Assembly (NCBI RefSeq): GCF_009827635.1
Contig: NZ_WTYW01000003.1
Span: forward strand, 62,001 to 126,000
DNA length: 64,000 bases
Direction of reading: 5' to 3'
From: Parapontixanthobacter aurantiacus
GTDB lineage: Bacteria > Pseudomonadota > Alphaproteobacteria > Sphingomonadales > Sphingomonadaceae
The translations under genes were made by a program, and so were the position numbers. Shown piece after piece: positions 33,511 through 43,300 of this stretch. How positions within the stretch are numbered: position 1 is the first letter of the stretch; each line of letters opens with the position of its first letter. The notes beneath the pieces are model-generated. The model was not told the origin of the DNA and made no database searches. It worked only from the letters and a program-made list of their open reading frames with translations.

Positions 33511-34971
33511 ATGTTCGACCAGTTCGACGCCCTGTTGCTCGCTCGCATCCAGTTCGCCTTTACGGTGAGCTTCCATTTCATCTTTCCGGCCTTCTCGATC
33601 GGGCTGGCAAGCTATCTGGCAGTGCTGGAAGGGCTGTGGCTTAAGACCGGCAAGCCGCTGTATCTCGATCTTTTCAAATACTGGCTCAAGATCTTCGCGA
33701 TCGCCTTTGCTATGGGTGTCGTGTCAGGCATCGTCATGAGCTATCAGTTCGGAACGAACTGGTCGGTTTTCTCCGACGTCGCCGGTCCCGTCATCGGTCC
33801 GCTGATGGCTTACGAGGTGCTGACGGCCTTCTTCCTCGAAGCCGGCTTCCTCGGCGTCATGCTGTTCGGGATGGAGCGCGTCGGCAGGAAGCTGCATTTC
33901 GCGGCAACCCTCATGGTCGCGGTCGGAACATTCATCAGCGCCTTCTGGATCTTGAGCGTGAACAGCTGGATGCACACCCCGACCGGCTACGAAATTGGTG
34001 CGAACGGGCAGTATCTGCCGGGCGACAGCTGGCTGGCGATTATCTTCAACCCCAGCTTCCCCTATCGGCTCGTCCATACGGTGCTTGCCGCCTACATCAC
34101 CACGGCCTTCGTCGTCGGCGGGGTCGGAGCGTGGCACCTGCTGAAGGACCGCACGAATGCGCACGCCCGGAAGATGTTCTCGATGGCGATGTGGATGGCG
34201 GCTCTCGTCGTTCCGGTTCAGATTTTCGCAGGCGACTTGCATGGGCTCAACACCCTTGAGCATCAGCCGCAAAAGGTCATGGCGATGGAGGGGCATTACG
34301 AAAGTCACCCGGATGGCGCGCCGCTCTATATCTTCGGCATTCCCAACGACGAAGAGCAACGCCTCGACTACGCGATCGGCATACCCAAGGTCTCTTCGCT
34401 TATCCTGAAGCACGATCTCGACGCGCCGCTGGCCGGTCTCGACACCATCCCGGACGACGAACAGCCACCGGTCGCCGTGGTCTTCTGGTCGTTTCGCGTC
34501 ATGGTCGGGCTCGGCTTTGCGATGCTCGGGGTCGGCCTGTGGAGCCTGCTCGCTCGCTGGCGCGGTCGGCTCTACGACTGGCCGTGGCTGCACAAGGCGG
34601 CGCTGGTCATGGCTCCGTCCGGTTTCGTCGCGGTCATCGCTGGCTGGATCACGACCGAAGTCGGTCGTCAGCCCTATGTGATCTACAATTTGATGCGGAC
34701 AGCGGATGCCGCCAGTCCGCTCGATGCCCCGGCGGTGGGGGCCTCGCTGCTTGCGTTCGTCATCGTCTATTTCGCCGTCTTCGGCGCAGGGGTATGGTAC
34801 ATTTTGCACCTGATGCACAAACCCCCGCATCCCGGCGAATACGGCGTAAAACGGGGCGACAAGGGTCCGATCCGCACCGCCGGGATTACGCCGGGGCCGA
34901 CGCAGGACCCGACCGACGAGAGCCGCAGGAACCTGTCCCGCGACAAGCGCGAGCCGGAGACGCTGTCATGA
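33511..34971 (+). CDS. cydA: Cytochrome bd-type quinol oxidase subunit I (CIO type)
   Basis: 486 residues; oxidises quinol and reduces O2 in the inner membrane. Heme ligand H22 (SFHFIFPAFSIG), the other heme His in YRLVHTVLAAY, and the quinol-site K and E in QPQKVMAMEGHYE are visible. The quinol loop is short, as in the cyanide-insensitive branch (CioA). Either the TTG at 33499 (GAAGAGAG upstream) or the ATG at 33511 could start it; the latter matches family N-termini. The stop overlaps cydB (ATGA). Confidence 0.93.
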   Translation: MFDQFDALLLARIQFAFTVSFHFIFPAFSIGLASYLAVLEGLWLKTGKPLYLDLFKYWLKIFAIAFAMGVVSGIVMSYQFGTNWSVFSDVAGPVIGPLMAYEVLTAFFLEAGFLGVMLFGMERVGRKLHFAATLMVAVGTFISAFWILSVNSWMHTPTGYEIGANGQYLPGDSWLAIIFNPSFPYRLVHTVLAAYITTAFVVGGVGAWHLLKDRTNAHARKMFSMAMWMAALVVPVQIFAGDLHGLNTLEHQPQKVMAMEGHYESHPDGAPLYIFGIPNDEEQRLDYAIGIPKVSSLILKHDLDAPLAGLDTIPDDEQPPVAVVFWSFRVMVGLGFAMLGVGLWSLLARWRGRLYDWPWLHKAALVMAPSGFVAVIAGWITTEVGRQPYVIYNLMRTADAASPLDAPAVGASLLAFVIVYFAVFGAGVWYILHLMHKPPHPGEYGVKRGDKGPIRTAGITPGPTQDPTDESRRNLSRDKREPETLS

Positions 34972-35975
34972 CGATTGCTTACGATCTCACGACGATCTGG
35001 GCCTTCATCATCGCCTTCGCCGTCTTCGCATATGTCGTGATGGACGGCTTTGATCTCGGCATCGGCATTCTCTTCCCGACTTTCGAGGTCGGCCCGGAGC
35101 GCGATCGGGCCATGAACTCGATCGCACCGGTATGGGACGGGAACGAGACATGGCTCGTCCTTGGCGGCGGCGGCCTGTTTGCGGCCTTTCCGCTCGCCTA
35201 TGCCGTCATTCTGCCAGCGACCTACCCGCTCATCATCGCCATGCTGCTCGGCCTCGTATTCCGCGGCGTTGCCTTCGAGTATCGCTGGCGCGACCCCGCG
35301 CATCGCCGGTACTGGGACGCAGCATTCACGGGCGGCAGCTTCGTCGCTGCCATGGCGCAGGGCATGACGCTGGGTGCATTGTTGCAGGGCATCGAAGTGA
35401 CCGGTCGCGCTTATTCAGGAAGCTGGTTCGACTGGCTTACGCCCTACACGCTGTTGACCGGCCTCGGCACCGTAGCGGGCTACGCGCTCCTCGGTGCGAC
35501 GTGGCTTGTGTGGAAACTCGATGGGGAAAGCCAGCATCATGCGCGCAATCTCGGCAAGCGAGCAGCGTGGGCGACACTGGTGCTGATGGGCGGGGTCAGT
35601 CTCTACAATATCTTCCTCAATGCGGAATATGCAGCCAGATGGCTGACCGAGCCGGAAATCTACTATGCGGCGCCCGTCCCCGTTCTGACCGCGCTCGTGG
35701 CGGTCGCATTGTTGCGTGCGCTGTCGGTCGAGCGGCACAGCAAACCCTTCTGGCTGAGCCTCGCGCTCTTCTTTTTCGGAATGGCAGGCCTCGGCGTGAC
35801 CATGTGGCCCTTCATCGTTCCGCCCGATCTCACGATCTGGGACGCTGCCGCGCCCGAGCGCAGCCAGATCTTCATGCTCGTCGGCGTCGCGATCACGATG
35901 CCGCTCATCATTGCCTATACCGCGTGGGCCTATTGGGTATTCCGCGGCAAGGTCGGGCACGAGGGCTATCATTGA
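34968..35975 (+). CDS. cydB: Cytochrome bd-type quinol oxidase subunit II
   Basis: 335 residues with about nine membrane segments. Family marks: FAYVVMDGFDLGIGILFP, APVWDGNETWLVLGGGGLFA, FRGVAFEYRWRD and a final VAITMPLIIAYTAWAYWVFRG. It pairs with CydA to form the oxidase core. Both ends are coupled to neighbours: ATGA overlap with cydA and TTGA overlap with the DUF2474 gene. Confidence 0.94.
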   Translation: MTIAYDLTTIWAFIIAFAVFAYVVMDGFDLGIGILFPTFEVGPERDRAMNSIAPVWDGNETWLVLGGGGLFAAFPLAYAVILPATYPLIIAMLLGLVFRGVAFEYRWRDPAHRRYWDAAFTGGSFVAAMAQGMTLGALLQGIEVTGRAYSGSWFDWLTPYTLLTGLGTVAGYALLGATWLVWKLDGESQHHARNLGKRAAWATLVLMGGVSLYNIFLNAEYAARWLTEPEIYYAAPVPVLTALVAVALLRALSVERHSKPFWLSLALFFFGMAGLGVTMWPFIVPPDLTIWDAAAPERSQIFMLVGVAITMPLIIAYTAWAYWVFRGKVGHEGYH

Positions 35976-36097
35976 GCAAGTCTCCCGAAGAACGCCCCTT
36001 GTGGAATCGGCTAGGCTGGATGGCGCTCATCTGGGCGGGCAGCGTGGCCGTTCTCGGAACCGTCGCCTTCATCCTGCGCAGTTGGTTGCTCGGTTAA
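35972..36097 (+). CDS. DUF2474 small cyd-associated membrane protein (41 aa)
   Basis: A 41-residue frame starting at a TTG that overlaps the cydB stop (TTGA). It reads SKSPEERPLWNRLGWMALIW, then a single membrane helix AGSVAVLGTVAFILRSWLLG. The position, length and the W-x-RLGWMALIWAGSV pattern fit DUF2474 proteins, found after cioAB-type genes, probably a CydX-like small subunit. It is too short for most gene finders. Confidence 0.85.
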   Translation: MSKSPEERPLWNRLGWMALIWAGSVAVLGTVAFILRSWLLG

Positions 36098-36192
36098 CGG
36101 CGACCCTAACGCGCTGACCGCTTCGGGAAAGATCGCAGCCTTGCGACGTTCGAAACGACGACGAACGTTGCAATTCAATCAGGAGATCCCCC

Positions 36193-36822
36193 TTGCCCCA
36201 GCTTTACACGATGCCCGGAACCTGCTCGCTCGCATGCAATATCGCGGTCGCATGGATCGACGCACCCGTCGAAATCGTCAACATGGCCTATGGCGATCAC
36301 AAGAAAGACGCATTTCGCCAAATTAACGACAAGGCGAAAGTGCCCGCAGTAAAGCTCGACGACGGTTCGAGCCTCACGGAAGCGGCCGCCATTCTCACAT
36401 GGCTCGGCGCGACCTATGGCGGAGAAGCATATGCCCGCGACAAGATGCTCGGCTATCGCGAGGCGGAGGCGCTGTCCTACATGACGTCGGAAGTTCACGC
36501 GACGTTCGGACCGCACTTCGCCGTCGAACGCTCGGTCGATGACGAGGATTGTCAGGATGCGGTCAAGGAAAAGGCGTATGAGAACCTTGGCAAGCAGTTC
36601 GAACGAATGGACGGCATCCTGGGCGACGCCGGCGGCGAATGGTACCTCGGAGAGCGCTCGTTCGCCGACGCTTTCCTCTATGTGCTCACCAGGTGGATCG
36701 CACAGACCCCGCTCGATATCGCGGACTACCCGAACCTGCAGAAGCATCGCGAACGCATGGAGCAGGATGAGGGGGTGAGGAAAGCGCTCGAACGCCAAGA
36801 CATGGAGCCGATCGGAGGTTAG
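36193..36822 (+). CDS. Glutathione S-transferase family protein (209 aa)
   Basis: TTG start with AGGAG upstream. N-terminal thioredoxin fold: LYTMPGTCSLACNIAVAWI at the start, KVPAVKLDDGSSLTEAAAIL as the cis-Pro and glutathione gamma-Glu site (V-P-A, then S-L-T-E), and a helical C-domain with YLGERSFADAFLYVLTRW. The PGTCSLA motif is typical of the beta class. Substrate unknown. It ends in a clear intrinsic terminator. Confidence 0.88.
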   Translation: MPQLYTMPGTCSLACNIAVAWIDAPVEIVNMAYGDHKKDAFRQINDKAKVPAVKLDDGSSLTEAAAILTWLGATYGGEAYARDKMLGYREAEALSYMTSEVHATFGPHFAVERSVDDEDCQDAVKEKAYENLGKQFERMDGILGDAGGEWYLGERSFADAFLYVLTRWIAQTPLDIADYPNLQKHRERMEQDEGVRKALERQDMEPIGG

Positions 36823-36847
36823 ACTTCGCTCCGCGCCGAAGTCTTTT
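36821..36847 (+). terminator. Intrinsic terminator after the GST gene
   Basis: AGACTTCG (36821-36828), an eight-base loop and CGAAGTCT (36837-36844) followed by TTT. The stem is a perfect eight base pairs and begins within the stop codon of the GST gene. Confidence 0.8.
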
Positions 36848-36855
36848 CGACAGGC

Positions 36856-37956
36856 TTACTGGCTCGACTTGCGCGCCAGCCGTTCCGCGCCTTGACGACG
36901 GCGCTTTTCCTGTAATTCGAGGCTGTGGCCTTTTGCAAGGGTACTGTCGGCCATGACGGCCCCTCGCTCGCCCAGTGGTCGCTCCGGCCCGACCGTCGAA
37001 TCTTCGAGTGTCTGGCGTTCGATCTCGGCATTGACGACCGCTCCGAGCAGCACGCTGTAAGCCGAGAGAAAGAGCCACATAAGGAAGACCACGATGGCCG
37101 CAAGCGACCCGTAAGTGGCGCTATAATCCGATATGTAGGCGACATAGCCCGAAAAACCGAAGGAAATCAGGACGAACAAGGTGGTCGCCATGACCGCTCC
37201 CGGCGTCAGCCAGAGCCAGCGTGCGGCGCGGCGATCCGGTCCGAACCGCATGATCATCGCGAAGCCGATGCTCGCCAGCAGAAAGGCAACCGCCCAGGTC
37301 AGTACCGAAACGAGGCGGTCTGCCGTCGGGCCTAGAACGTCAGAGGATGCGGTCTGCAACCACGCGAAGACGGTGCTCGTAAGAACGCCGGTCAGCGCAA
37401 TGCCGATCGCAGCCAAGGTCAGCCATAAGGCCTGAAGGCTCGTCTGCAGGATGTTCCGGCTCTCATGCTCTTCATAGATGACATTGAGAGCAGCCAGCAT
37501 CCCGTTTGCTGCGCGCATCGCCCCGTAAATTGCAAACGACAGGGCGAGAGCAAGCGATACGCCTTTCACACCGGCGCTCGTGGAAACCACGGCCAATAGC
37601 TGTTCCTCGACTATGCTTGCTGCATCGGCGGGAAGCAATTCGGAGACGGTCTGCATCTGTGACTGGACCGTCTCGATATCGCCGACAAGACCGTAGGTCA
37701 TGACCGTCGCGGCCAAGAGGGGCGTGATGGCGAGGAACGTGAAGAAGGCGACGCCCGCCGCCAGCAGGTTCAAATTATGGAAGCCGATCATTGCCCAGAC
37801 ACGCTTGAATACCTGCACCCAAGCCTTGCGAGGCATGGACCAGGGCGACTTCGCTCTTGCGCCGGGCGCTTCGATCAGCGAGGAAGTGTCCTGATCCGGA
37901 GTGGGCGAAGGATTGAATTGCGTTTCGGACGCCGAAGGCTGGTCGTTATCGTGCAT
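36856..37956 (-). CDS. YihY/virulence factor BrkB family membrane protein (366 aa)
   Basis: Six-segment inner-membrane protein. The family blocks are LLAAGVAFFTFLAITPLLAA (near 65-85), AANGMLAALNVIYEE, and the late WLTPGAVMATTLFVLISFGF with YSATYGSLAAIVVFLMWLFL. Function of the family is unsettled; it was once misnamed RNase BN. The N-terminus has about 45 polar residues and the C-terminus about 55, both likely cytoplasmic. It converges with the GST gene and is divergent from tamA by 33 bases. Confidence 0.88.
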   Translation of the reverse strand: MHDNDQPSASETQFNPSPTPDQDTSSLIEAPGARAKSPWSMPRKAWVQVFKRVWAMIGFHNLNLLAAGVAFFTFLAITPLLAATVMTYGLVGDIETVQSQMQTVSELLPADAASIVEEQLLAVVSTSAGVKGVSLALALSFAIYGAMRAANGMLAALNVIYEEHESRNILQTSLQALWLTLAAIGIALTGVLTSTVFAWLQTASSDVLGPTADRLVSVLTWAVAFLLASIGFAMIMRFGPDRRAARWLWLTPGAVMATTLFVLISFGFSGYVAYISDYSATYGSLAAIVVFLMWLFLSAYSVLLGAVVNAEIERQTLEDSTVGPERPLGERGAVMADSTLAKGHSLELQEKRRRQGAERLARKSSQ

Positions 37957-37989
37957 CAGGCTTCGTTACACGAGTAAGGGTCGTTTTCA

Positions 37990-40329
37990 ATGCAGGCTTG
38001 GCGAACGAGCAGCGGGGTCAGAAAGGCGCGATACGCCTTGCTCGTCGGCGCAGCGACGTTTGCCCTCGTATCGTCTCCCGCATTCTCGCAGGAGGCCGAA
38101 CAGCCTGCCGATACGACCGAGGAACAGGCAGATCAGCCTGCCGACGAGCAGGACGCTTTGCCCGTTCCGCCGCCACCTGCTGGCGCCAGCCTGCCCGAAA
38201 TCGAACGCGTCATTACCGACGAGGAATTTGCCGAGCGCGTCCCCGATCTCGGTGTCGACGATGATGCCGAACTCGATCGAGAACTGGAATCCATCGAGGA
38301 CTTCGAGCGTCGCCTCGCCGCGGAGGAAGCGGCAGAAGACGGCGAAGAAGTTCTGGCAAGCGAAGCGCCTCTCAATGAGCCTGCGCTTGCGGATGGCGAT
38401 ACGAGCGAAGAGATCGGCGATGCTCCTATCCGCGATGCCGAGCTCGTCGCCCCGCTTCCGCCGATCGATAGTTTCGAGGTCGAGCCCGTCGAATTCGCCG
38501 AAGCGGAAAGCGACGAAGAAGTGGTCGAGATCGCCTACGAAGTTGAACTCAACGGCATCGACGAAATCGACGAAGCGACAGATGCGAACATTCGGGACAT
38601 GTTCAACGACCTCTCCGCCTTGCGCGATGGGGACGGTGATGCCGCCAACGTCGCACAAGTATCGGCGCGGCTCGAGGAAGACAGCCGCCTCATCGAACGC
38701 ATCCTTGCGGCGGAAGGCTGGTACGGGGCAACCGTCGAGGCACGTATCGACCGGTCAGAGGAGCCCAACGGACAGCCACTGACGGCTGTGCTCGATGTCG
38801 CTCCGGGGCCGCGCTACAGCTTTGCCGAGATCAACATAGAAGCCGGCCCGACCGAACCTCCCGACCTCATCCGCGACAACTTTCCGCTCGAAGTCGGCGA
38901 ACCCATCATCGCCACTCGTGTTCAGGCCGCGGAAGCCCTCATTGCCGTCACGTTACCGCAAGAAGGCTATCCGTTCGTCGATGTGGGACAACGTGACATT
39001 CTGCTCGACCCGGAAACGGAGGATGGGGTCTATACCCTTCCCGTGGAAACCGGCCCCCGTTCGCGCTTTGGCGGGATCGTAACTACCGGCGATCTGGCCT
39101 TCGATGCAGAACACGTCGCCCTTCTTGCCCGGTTCGAGCGCGGTGAACTCTACGACAGCCGCCTAGTGGACGATCTGCGGCAGGCGCTGATTGCCACCGG
39201 CCTTTTCAATACCGTTACGGTCGAGCCGGAACGTACCGGAGAGGATGCGGGGGAAGGAACCGAGTTCGTCACGATGCTGGTCGAGCAGCAGGCCGGCCCG
39301 CCGCGGACATTGGCTGCCAGTGCCGGTTACGGCACCGGGCAGGGTCTGCGGGTTTCGGGAAGCTGGAGCCACCGCAACCTGTTCCCACCCGAGGGTGCCG
39401 TCATTGCGAGCGCGACACTCGGAACACGCGAACAAGGATTGAGCGGCACGTTTCGACGCTCCAATGCTGGGAGGCGCGATCGCAGCTTCGAAGCCGTCGC
39501 AGAGGCGTTGCACACGGATTACGACGCGTTCGAGGCGTTTACCGGACGGCTGTCTGCTCGCGTCAGCTACGATTCGACGCCGATCTGGCAAAAGCGGATC
39601 ACTTACGCATACGGCGCGCAGCTGATCGGCACGGTCGAGGACGATTACTTCCCCGAGTTTCAGGAACGCCAGAACAGAACGTTCTTCATTGGCGGGCTGA
39701 CTTCGCAGTTCGGACTTGATTTTACCGAAAGCCTGCTCGATCCGACCAAAGGTTTCCGCGTGACGGCGCTCGTGGAACCGGAGGGCTCGTTGCAGGACGG
39801 GTTCACCCCTTATGTCCGCGCGCGCGTGGATGCGTCCGGCTATTATCCTGTTGGGGATTCCATCGTTCTCGCCGGACGTGTCCGCCTCGGCACGATCCAG
39901 GGAATCGAGCGCTTCGACCTCGCACCGTCGCGTCGGTTCTATGCTGGCGGCGGGGGATCGGTGCGTGGTTTCAGTTTCCAGGCGCTCGGCCCCCAGACCG
40001 TCGAGCCCAATCCGAACTTCGATCCGGACGATCCCGACGAGGAGGACGATCCGTTCATCTCTCGCCCGATCGGCGGTCGCAGCCTCAACGAGGCCGCAGC
40101 GGAAGTGCGCTACCGGTTCGGGAATTTCGGCGTCGTCGGTTTTGTCGATGTCGGGCAGGTCTATGAAAGCGAGTTTCCGGAATTCGACGATCTGCGCTTC
40201 GGCGCCGGTATCGGCGGACGCTATTACACCAATTTCGGTCCGCTTCGCATCGACATCGCAACGCCTATCAATCGACAGGAAGGCGAGTCCCTGATCAACG
40301 TCTACGTCTCGATCGGACAGGCGTTCTGA
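37990..40329 (+). CDS. tamA: TamA-type outer-membrane assembly factor (BamA/Omp85 family)
   Basis: 779 residues. Signal peptide KARYALLVGAATFALVSSPA. A very acidic low-complexity region (about 35-185, dense in E, D and A) comes before POTRA repeats (about 190-450: LIERILAAEGWYGATVEARI, LLARFERGELYDSRLVDDLR). The C-terminal Omp85 barrel (about 460-779) has the FYAGGGGSVRGF loop motif and ends VYVSIGQAF with terminal Phe. TamA works with TamB to move lipids or proteins to the outer membrane. The acidic stretch is longer than usual. The stop overlaps the tamB start (TGATG). Confidence 0.93.
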   Translation: MQAWRTSSGVRKARYALLVGAATFALVSSPAFSQEAEQPADTTEEQADQPADEQDALPVPPPPAGASLPEIERVITDEEFAERVPDLGVDDDAELDRELESIEDFERRLAAEEAAEDGEEVLASEAPLNEPALADGDTSEEIGDAPIRDAELVAPLPPIDSFEVEPVEFAEAESDEEVVEIAYEVELNGIDEIDEATDANIRDMFNDLSALRDGDGDAANVAQVSARLEEDSRLIERILAAEGWYGATVEARIDRSEEPNGQPLTAVLDVAPGPRYSFAEINIEAGPTEPPDLIRDNFPLEVGEPIIATRVQAAEALIAVTLPQEGYPFVDVGQRDILLDPETEDGVYTLPVETGPRSRFGGIVTTGDLAFDAEHVALLARFERGELYDSRLVDDLRQALIATGLFNTVTVEPERTGEDAGEGTEFVTMLVEQQAGPPRTLAASAGYGTGQGLRVSGSWSHRNLFPPEGAVIASATLGTREQGLSGTFRRSNAGRRDRSFEAVAEALHTDYDAFEAFTGRLSARVSYDSTPIWQKRITYAYGAQLIGTVEDDYFPEFQERQNRTFFIGGLTSQFGLDFTESLLDPTKGFRVTALVEPEGSLQDGFTPYVRARVDASGYYPVGDSIVLAGRVRLGTIQGIERFDLAPSRRFYAGGGGSVRGFSFQALGPQTVEPNPNFDPDDPDEEDDPFISRPIGGRSLNEAAAEVRYRFGNFGVVGFVDVGQVYESEFPEFDDLRFGAGIGGRYYTNFGPLRIDIATPINRQEGESLINVYVSIGQAF

Positions 40330-43300
40330 TGGTCGAAGCTGCCGAACCCATGGTTGAGGAAGAGCAGGAACGCGCGGCCGACGAACCGCAGCGCCGCTCC
40401 TATCCGAAGACAATCGCAAAATGGGTCGGCATCGTACTGCTTTCGCTCGTTGCACTGGTCGCCCTGCTGCTGCTCGGGCTCAATACCGGGCCCGGCAAGC
40501 GGTTCATCGCAGACCAGATCGCCGGACTCGAATTCGAAAACGGCATGGAGATCGACATCGGTCGGATCGACGGATCGATCTATGGCGAGATGGTCCTGCA
40601 CGACCTTGCCGTGAGCGACCCGCAGGGCGTTTTCCTGACATCGCCGCAGATCGATATCGATTGGCGACCGTTCGCCTTCGTCAACAACCATGTCGACATT
40701 CGCAGTGCGACGGCGGAGCGAATGACTCTGCTTCGCTTGCCGGAATTCAACGAAACGCCGCCTTCCGACGAGCCATTACTGCCCGACCTCGACATTGATA
40801 TTGGCGAATTGCGAATAGACCGCTTCGTCGTGGAAGAGCCGGTTACCGGTACGCGCCGTGTCGCAAGCCTTGCCGGCGAAGCCCATATCTCCGACGGCCG
40901 TGCGCAAGTGGCGTTCAACGGCGTGACCATCGGTACGCAGGATAGCGGCGGAGGCGACAGGCTCGCACTCGTTCTCGATGCAGTTCCTGAAGAGAACCAG
41001 CTCGATTTCGATCTCGATCTGCAAGCTCCTGCCGGCGGGGTCATCCTCGCCCTTGCGGGACTTGAAGACCCCCTTTCGATCGATGCGGGCGGAAGCGGCG
41101 ACTGGGCATCCTGGAACGGTCGTCTGAACGCCGATCTGGCCGGAAGCGAATTCGCACGCCTCGACATAACCGCACGAGACGGCACCTTCCGCGTCCAGGG
41201 ACCGACGAGAGTGGCCCGACTTGTAGAAGGACCAACGGCAGCCCTGCTCGGCCCCGTCATGAATATCGACCTGACCGCGACGGCGGAAGAACGGCGGGTC
41301 GATCTTGCCGGCAATATCACGAGCGACGCATTCCGCCTCAACACCAACGGCATCATCGATCTGGGGGAAAGCGCCTTCGATGATTTTCGCGCCTCTTTCG
41401 TCCTGTTGCGGCCCTCTGCGCTGGCCGAAAACCTCTCCGGCAGCGGCTTACGAGGCAGCGTGGCGCTAACCGGGCCATTCGCTACGCCGGTCGTGGATTA
41501 TGCGATCAACGCCAATCGGCTCGTGATGAACGACATGGGCCTTGTGAACTTCACCGCCGAAGGCGAAGCGGAAATCAATGCGGATCGCATCCTCATTCCT
41601 GTTTCCGCCCGCGTCGGTCGCATCACCGGCCTCGACAGCGTCGCTGGCGGCACTCTGACCAACGTGACGCTGGCCGGGGATGTCGCAATCGAAGGTCCGC
41701 GCATCCTCTCGGACAATATGAGGATCAACTCTGATCGCATCGATGCCGAAGTGGTACTGCTCGCAGATACGTCGACCGGTCTTTACACGGGTGCAATCGA
41801 TGGTCGCATCGACAATTATCGCGTGGAAAGCGTCGGCATCTTCGACATCACCACCGACATCGATCTCCAGACCGAGAACCAAGGGTTCGCCCTTGCAGGA
41901 CGGGTCGGCGTGCGCTCGCAACAGATCGAAAACGAGAGCGTTCGTGACTTCCTCGGCGGGAATGCCGTGGCAGGCGCCGACATACGCTACGGTTCGAACG
42001 GGTTGGTGCAGTTCCGCAATCTCACTTTGCGCTCGCCGCAAGTTCGCGTCACCGGCGGTAGCGGCAGCTATTCGCCAGACGGCAGAATTGTCTTCAATGC
42101 CGACGCAATCACCGATCAATACGGCGCAGTGGGTGTCAGGCTCGCCGGGACGATTGCCGACCCGCGGGCCTCGATCACGGCCGAACGGCCCGACCTGGGG
42201 ATTGGTCTGGCTAATCTGGAGGCTGACATTACCGGGGCGCCGAACGGCTATCGCCTCGACGCCTCCGGCGATACGGATTACGGGCCACTGACCGCGGACG
42301 TCGTTCTGGGAACGGGAGACGTCCTCTCGCTCGACATCAATAGCGCCAACCTCGGCGGAATAGATTTCTCCGGTTCCTTGCGCCAGACGCCCGCCGGGCC
42401 CTTCGCCGGCAGGCTGGATGCAAATGGTCGCGGGATCGACGGGATTGTTCGGCTCGGGGCGGAGGGCCAGTACCAGCAGGCTCTGATCAACCTTCGCGCG
42501 CGAGATGCCTCACTGCCCGGTCCGGCGCAGCTTACCATCGGCTCGGCAATCGTCGATGCTCGCATCGTACTTTACGATACCCCCTATGTCGTTGCGGATG
42601 CCGAACTGACCCGCGCCCGATTGGGAAGCCTCGATCTAACGGCGGCACGCGCCAAGATCAACTATCGCGACGGAAGCGGCTCTGCGCGGATCGTCGCCGA
42701 AGGAACGAGCGGCGTGCCGTTCCGCATTGCCGCGAATGCCCAGCTCGAACCGGAATTGTGGCGGGCCGCCCTGAACGGCAGGGTTCGCGGCATCGAGTTC
42801 CGGACCGAAAGCCCTGCAAGGATCGTTCCGGGTGATGCGGGATATCGGCTTCTTCCGACGACGATCGATTTCGGGCGCGGCAACATCCGTCTCGCCGGCA
42901 CTTACGGGGACACACTCAAGCTGCAAAGCCGCTTGGAGGGCGTGGACCTTGCCCTCGTCAACACCTTTGTCCCCGGCCTCGGCATCAATGGTAGCGCCAG
43001 CGGCAGCCTTGATTTTGCACAAAGCTCGCCAGACGCATTTCCCCGGGCCGATGCCAGGCTGCGCCTGCGTAATCTTACCCGCACCACCGCGGCATCGGTC
43101 AGCCAGTCCGTCGACGTCAATTTCGTCGGCAAGCTACTGGCAGACGGCGGCGAAGCGCGCGCCGTCATTCGTCGGCGCGGAAGCGTGATCGGCCGGATGC
43201 GTGCGAGCCTCAATCCACTTCCGCCCGGCGCCGGACCTTGGACGGAGCGGCTGCTCGAAGCACCGCTTGGCGGAGGGATCAGGTATAACGGGCCTGCCGA

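Noticed and set aside
33724-34830. 368-codon open frame on the minus strand
   Set aside because: Antisense to cydA, which has every expected heme and quinol residue. The opposite frame is rich in His, Arg and Asp, as such shadows are.
39163-40455. 430-codon open frame on the minus strand
   Set aside because: Antisense shadow of tamA/tamB, with low-complexity composition and no family pattern.
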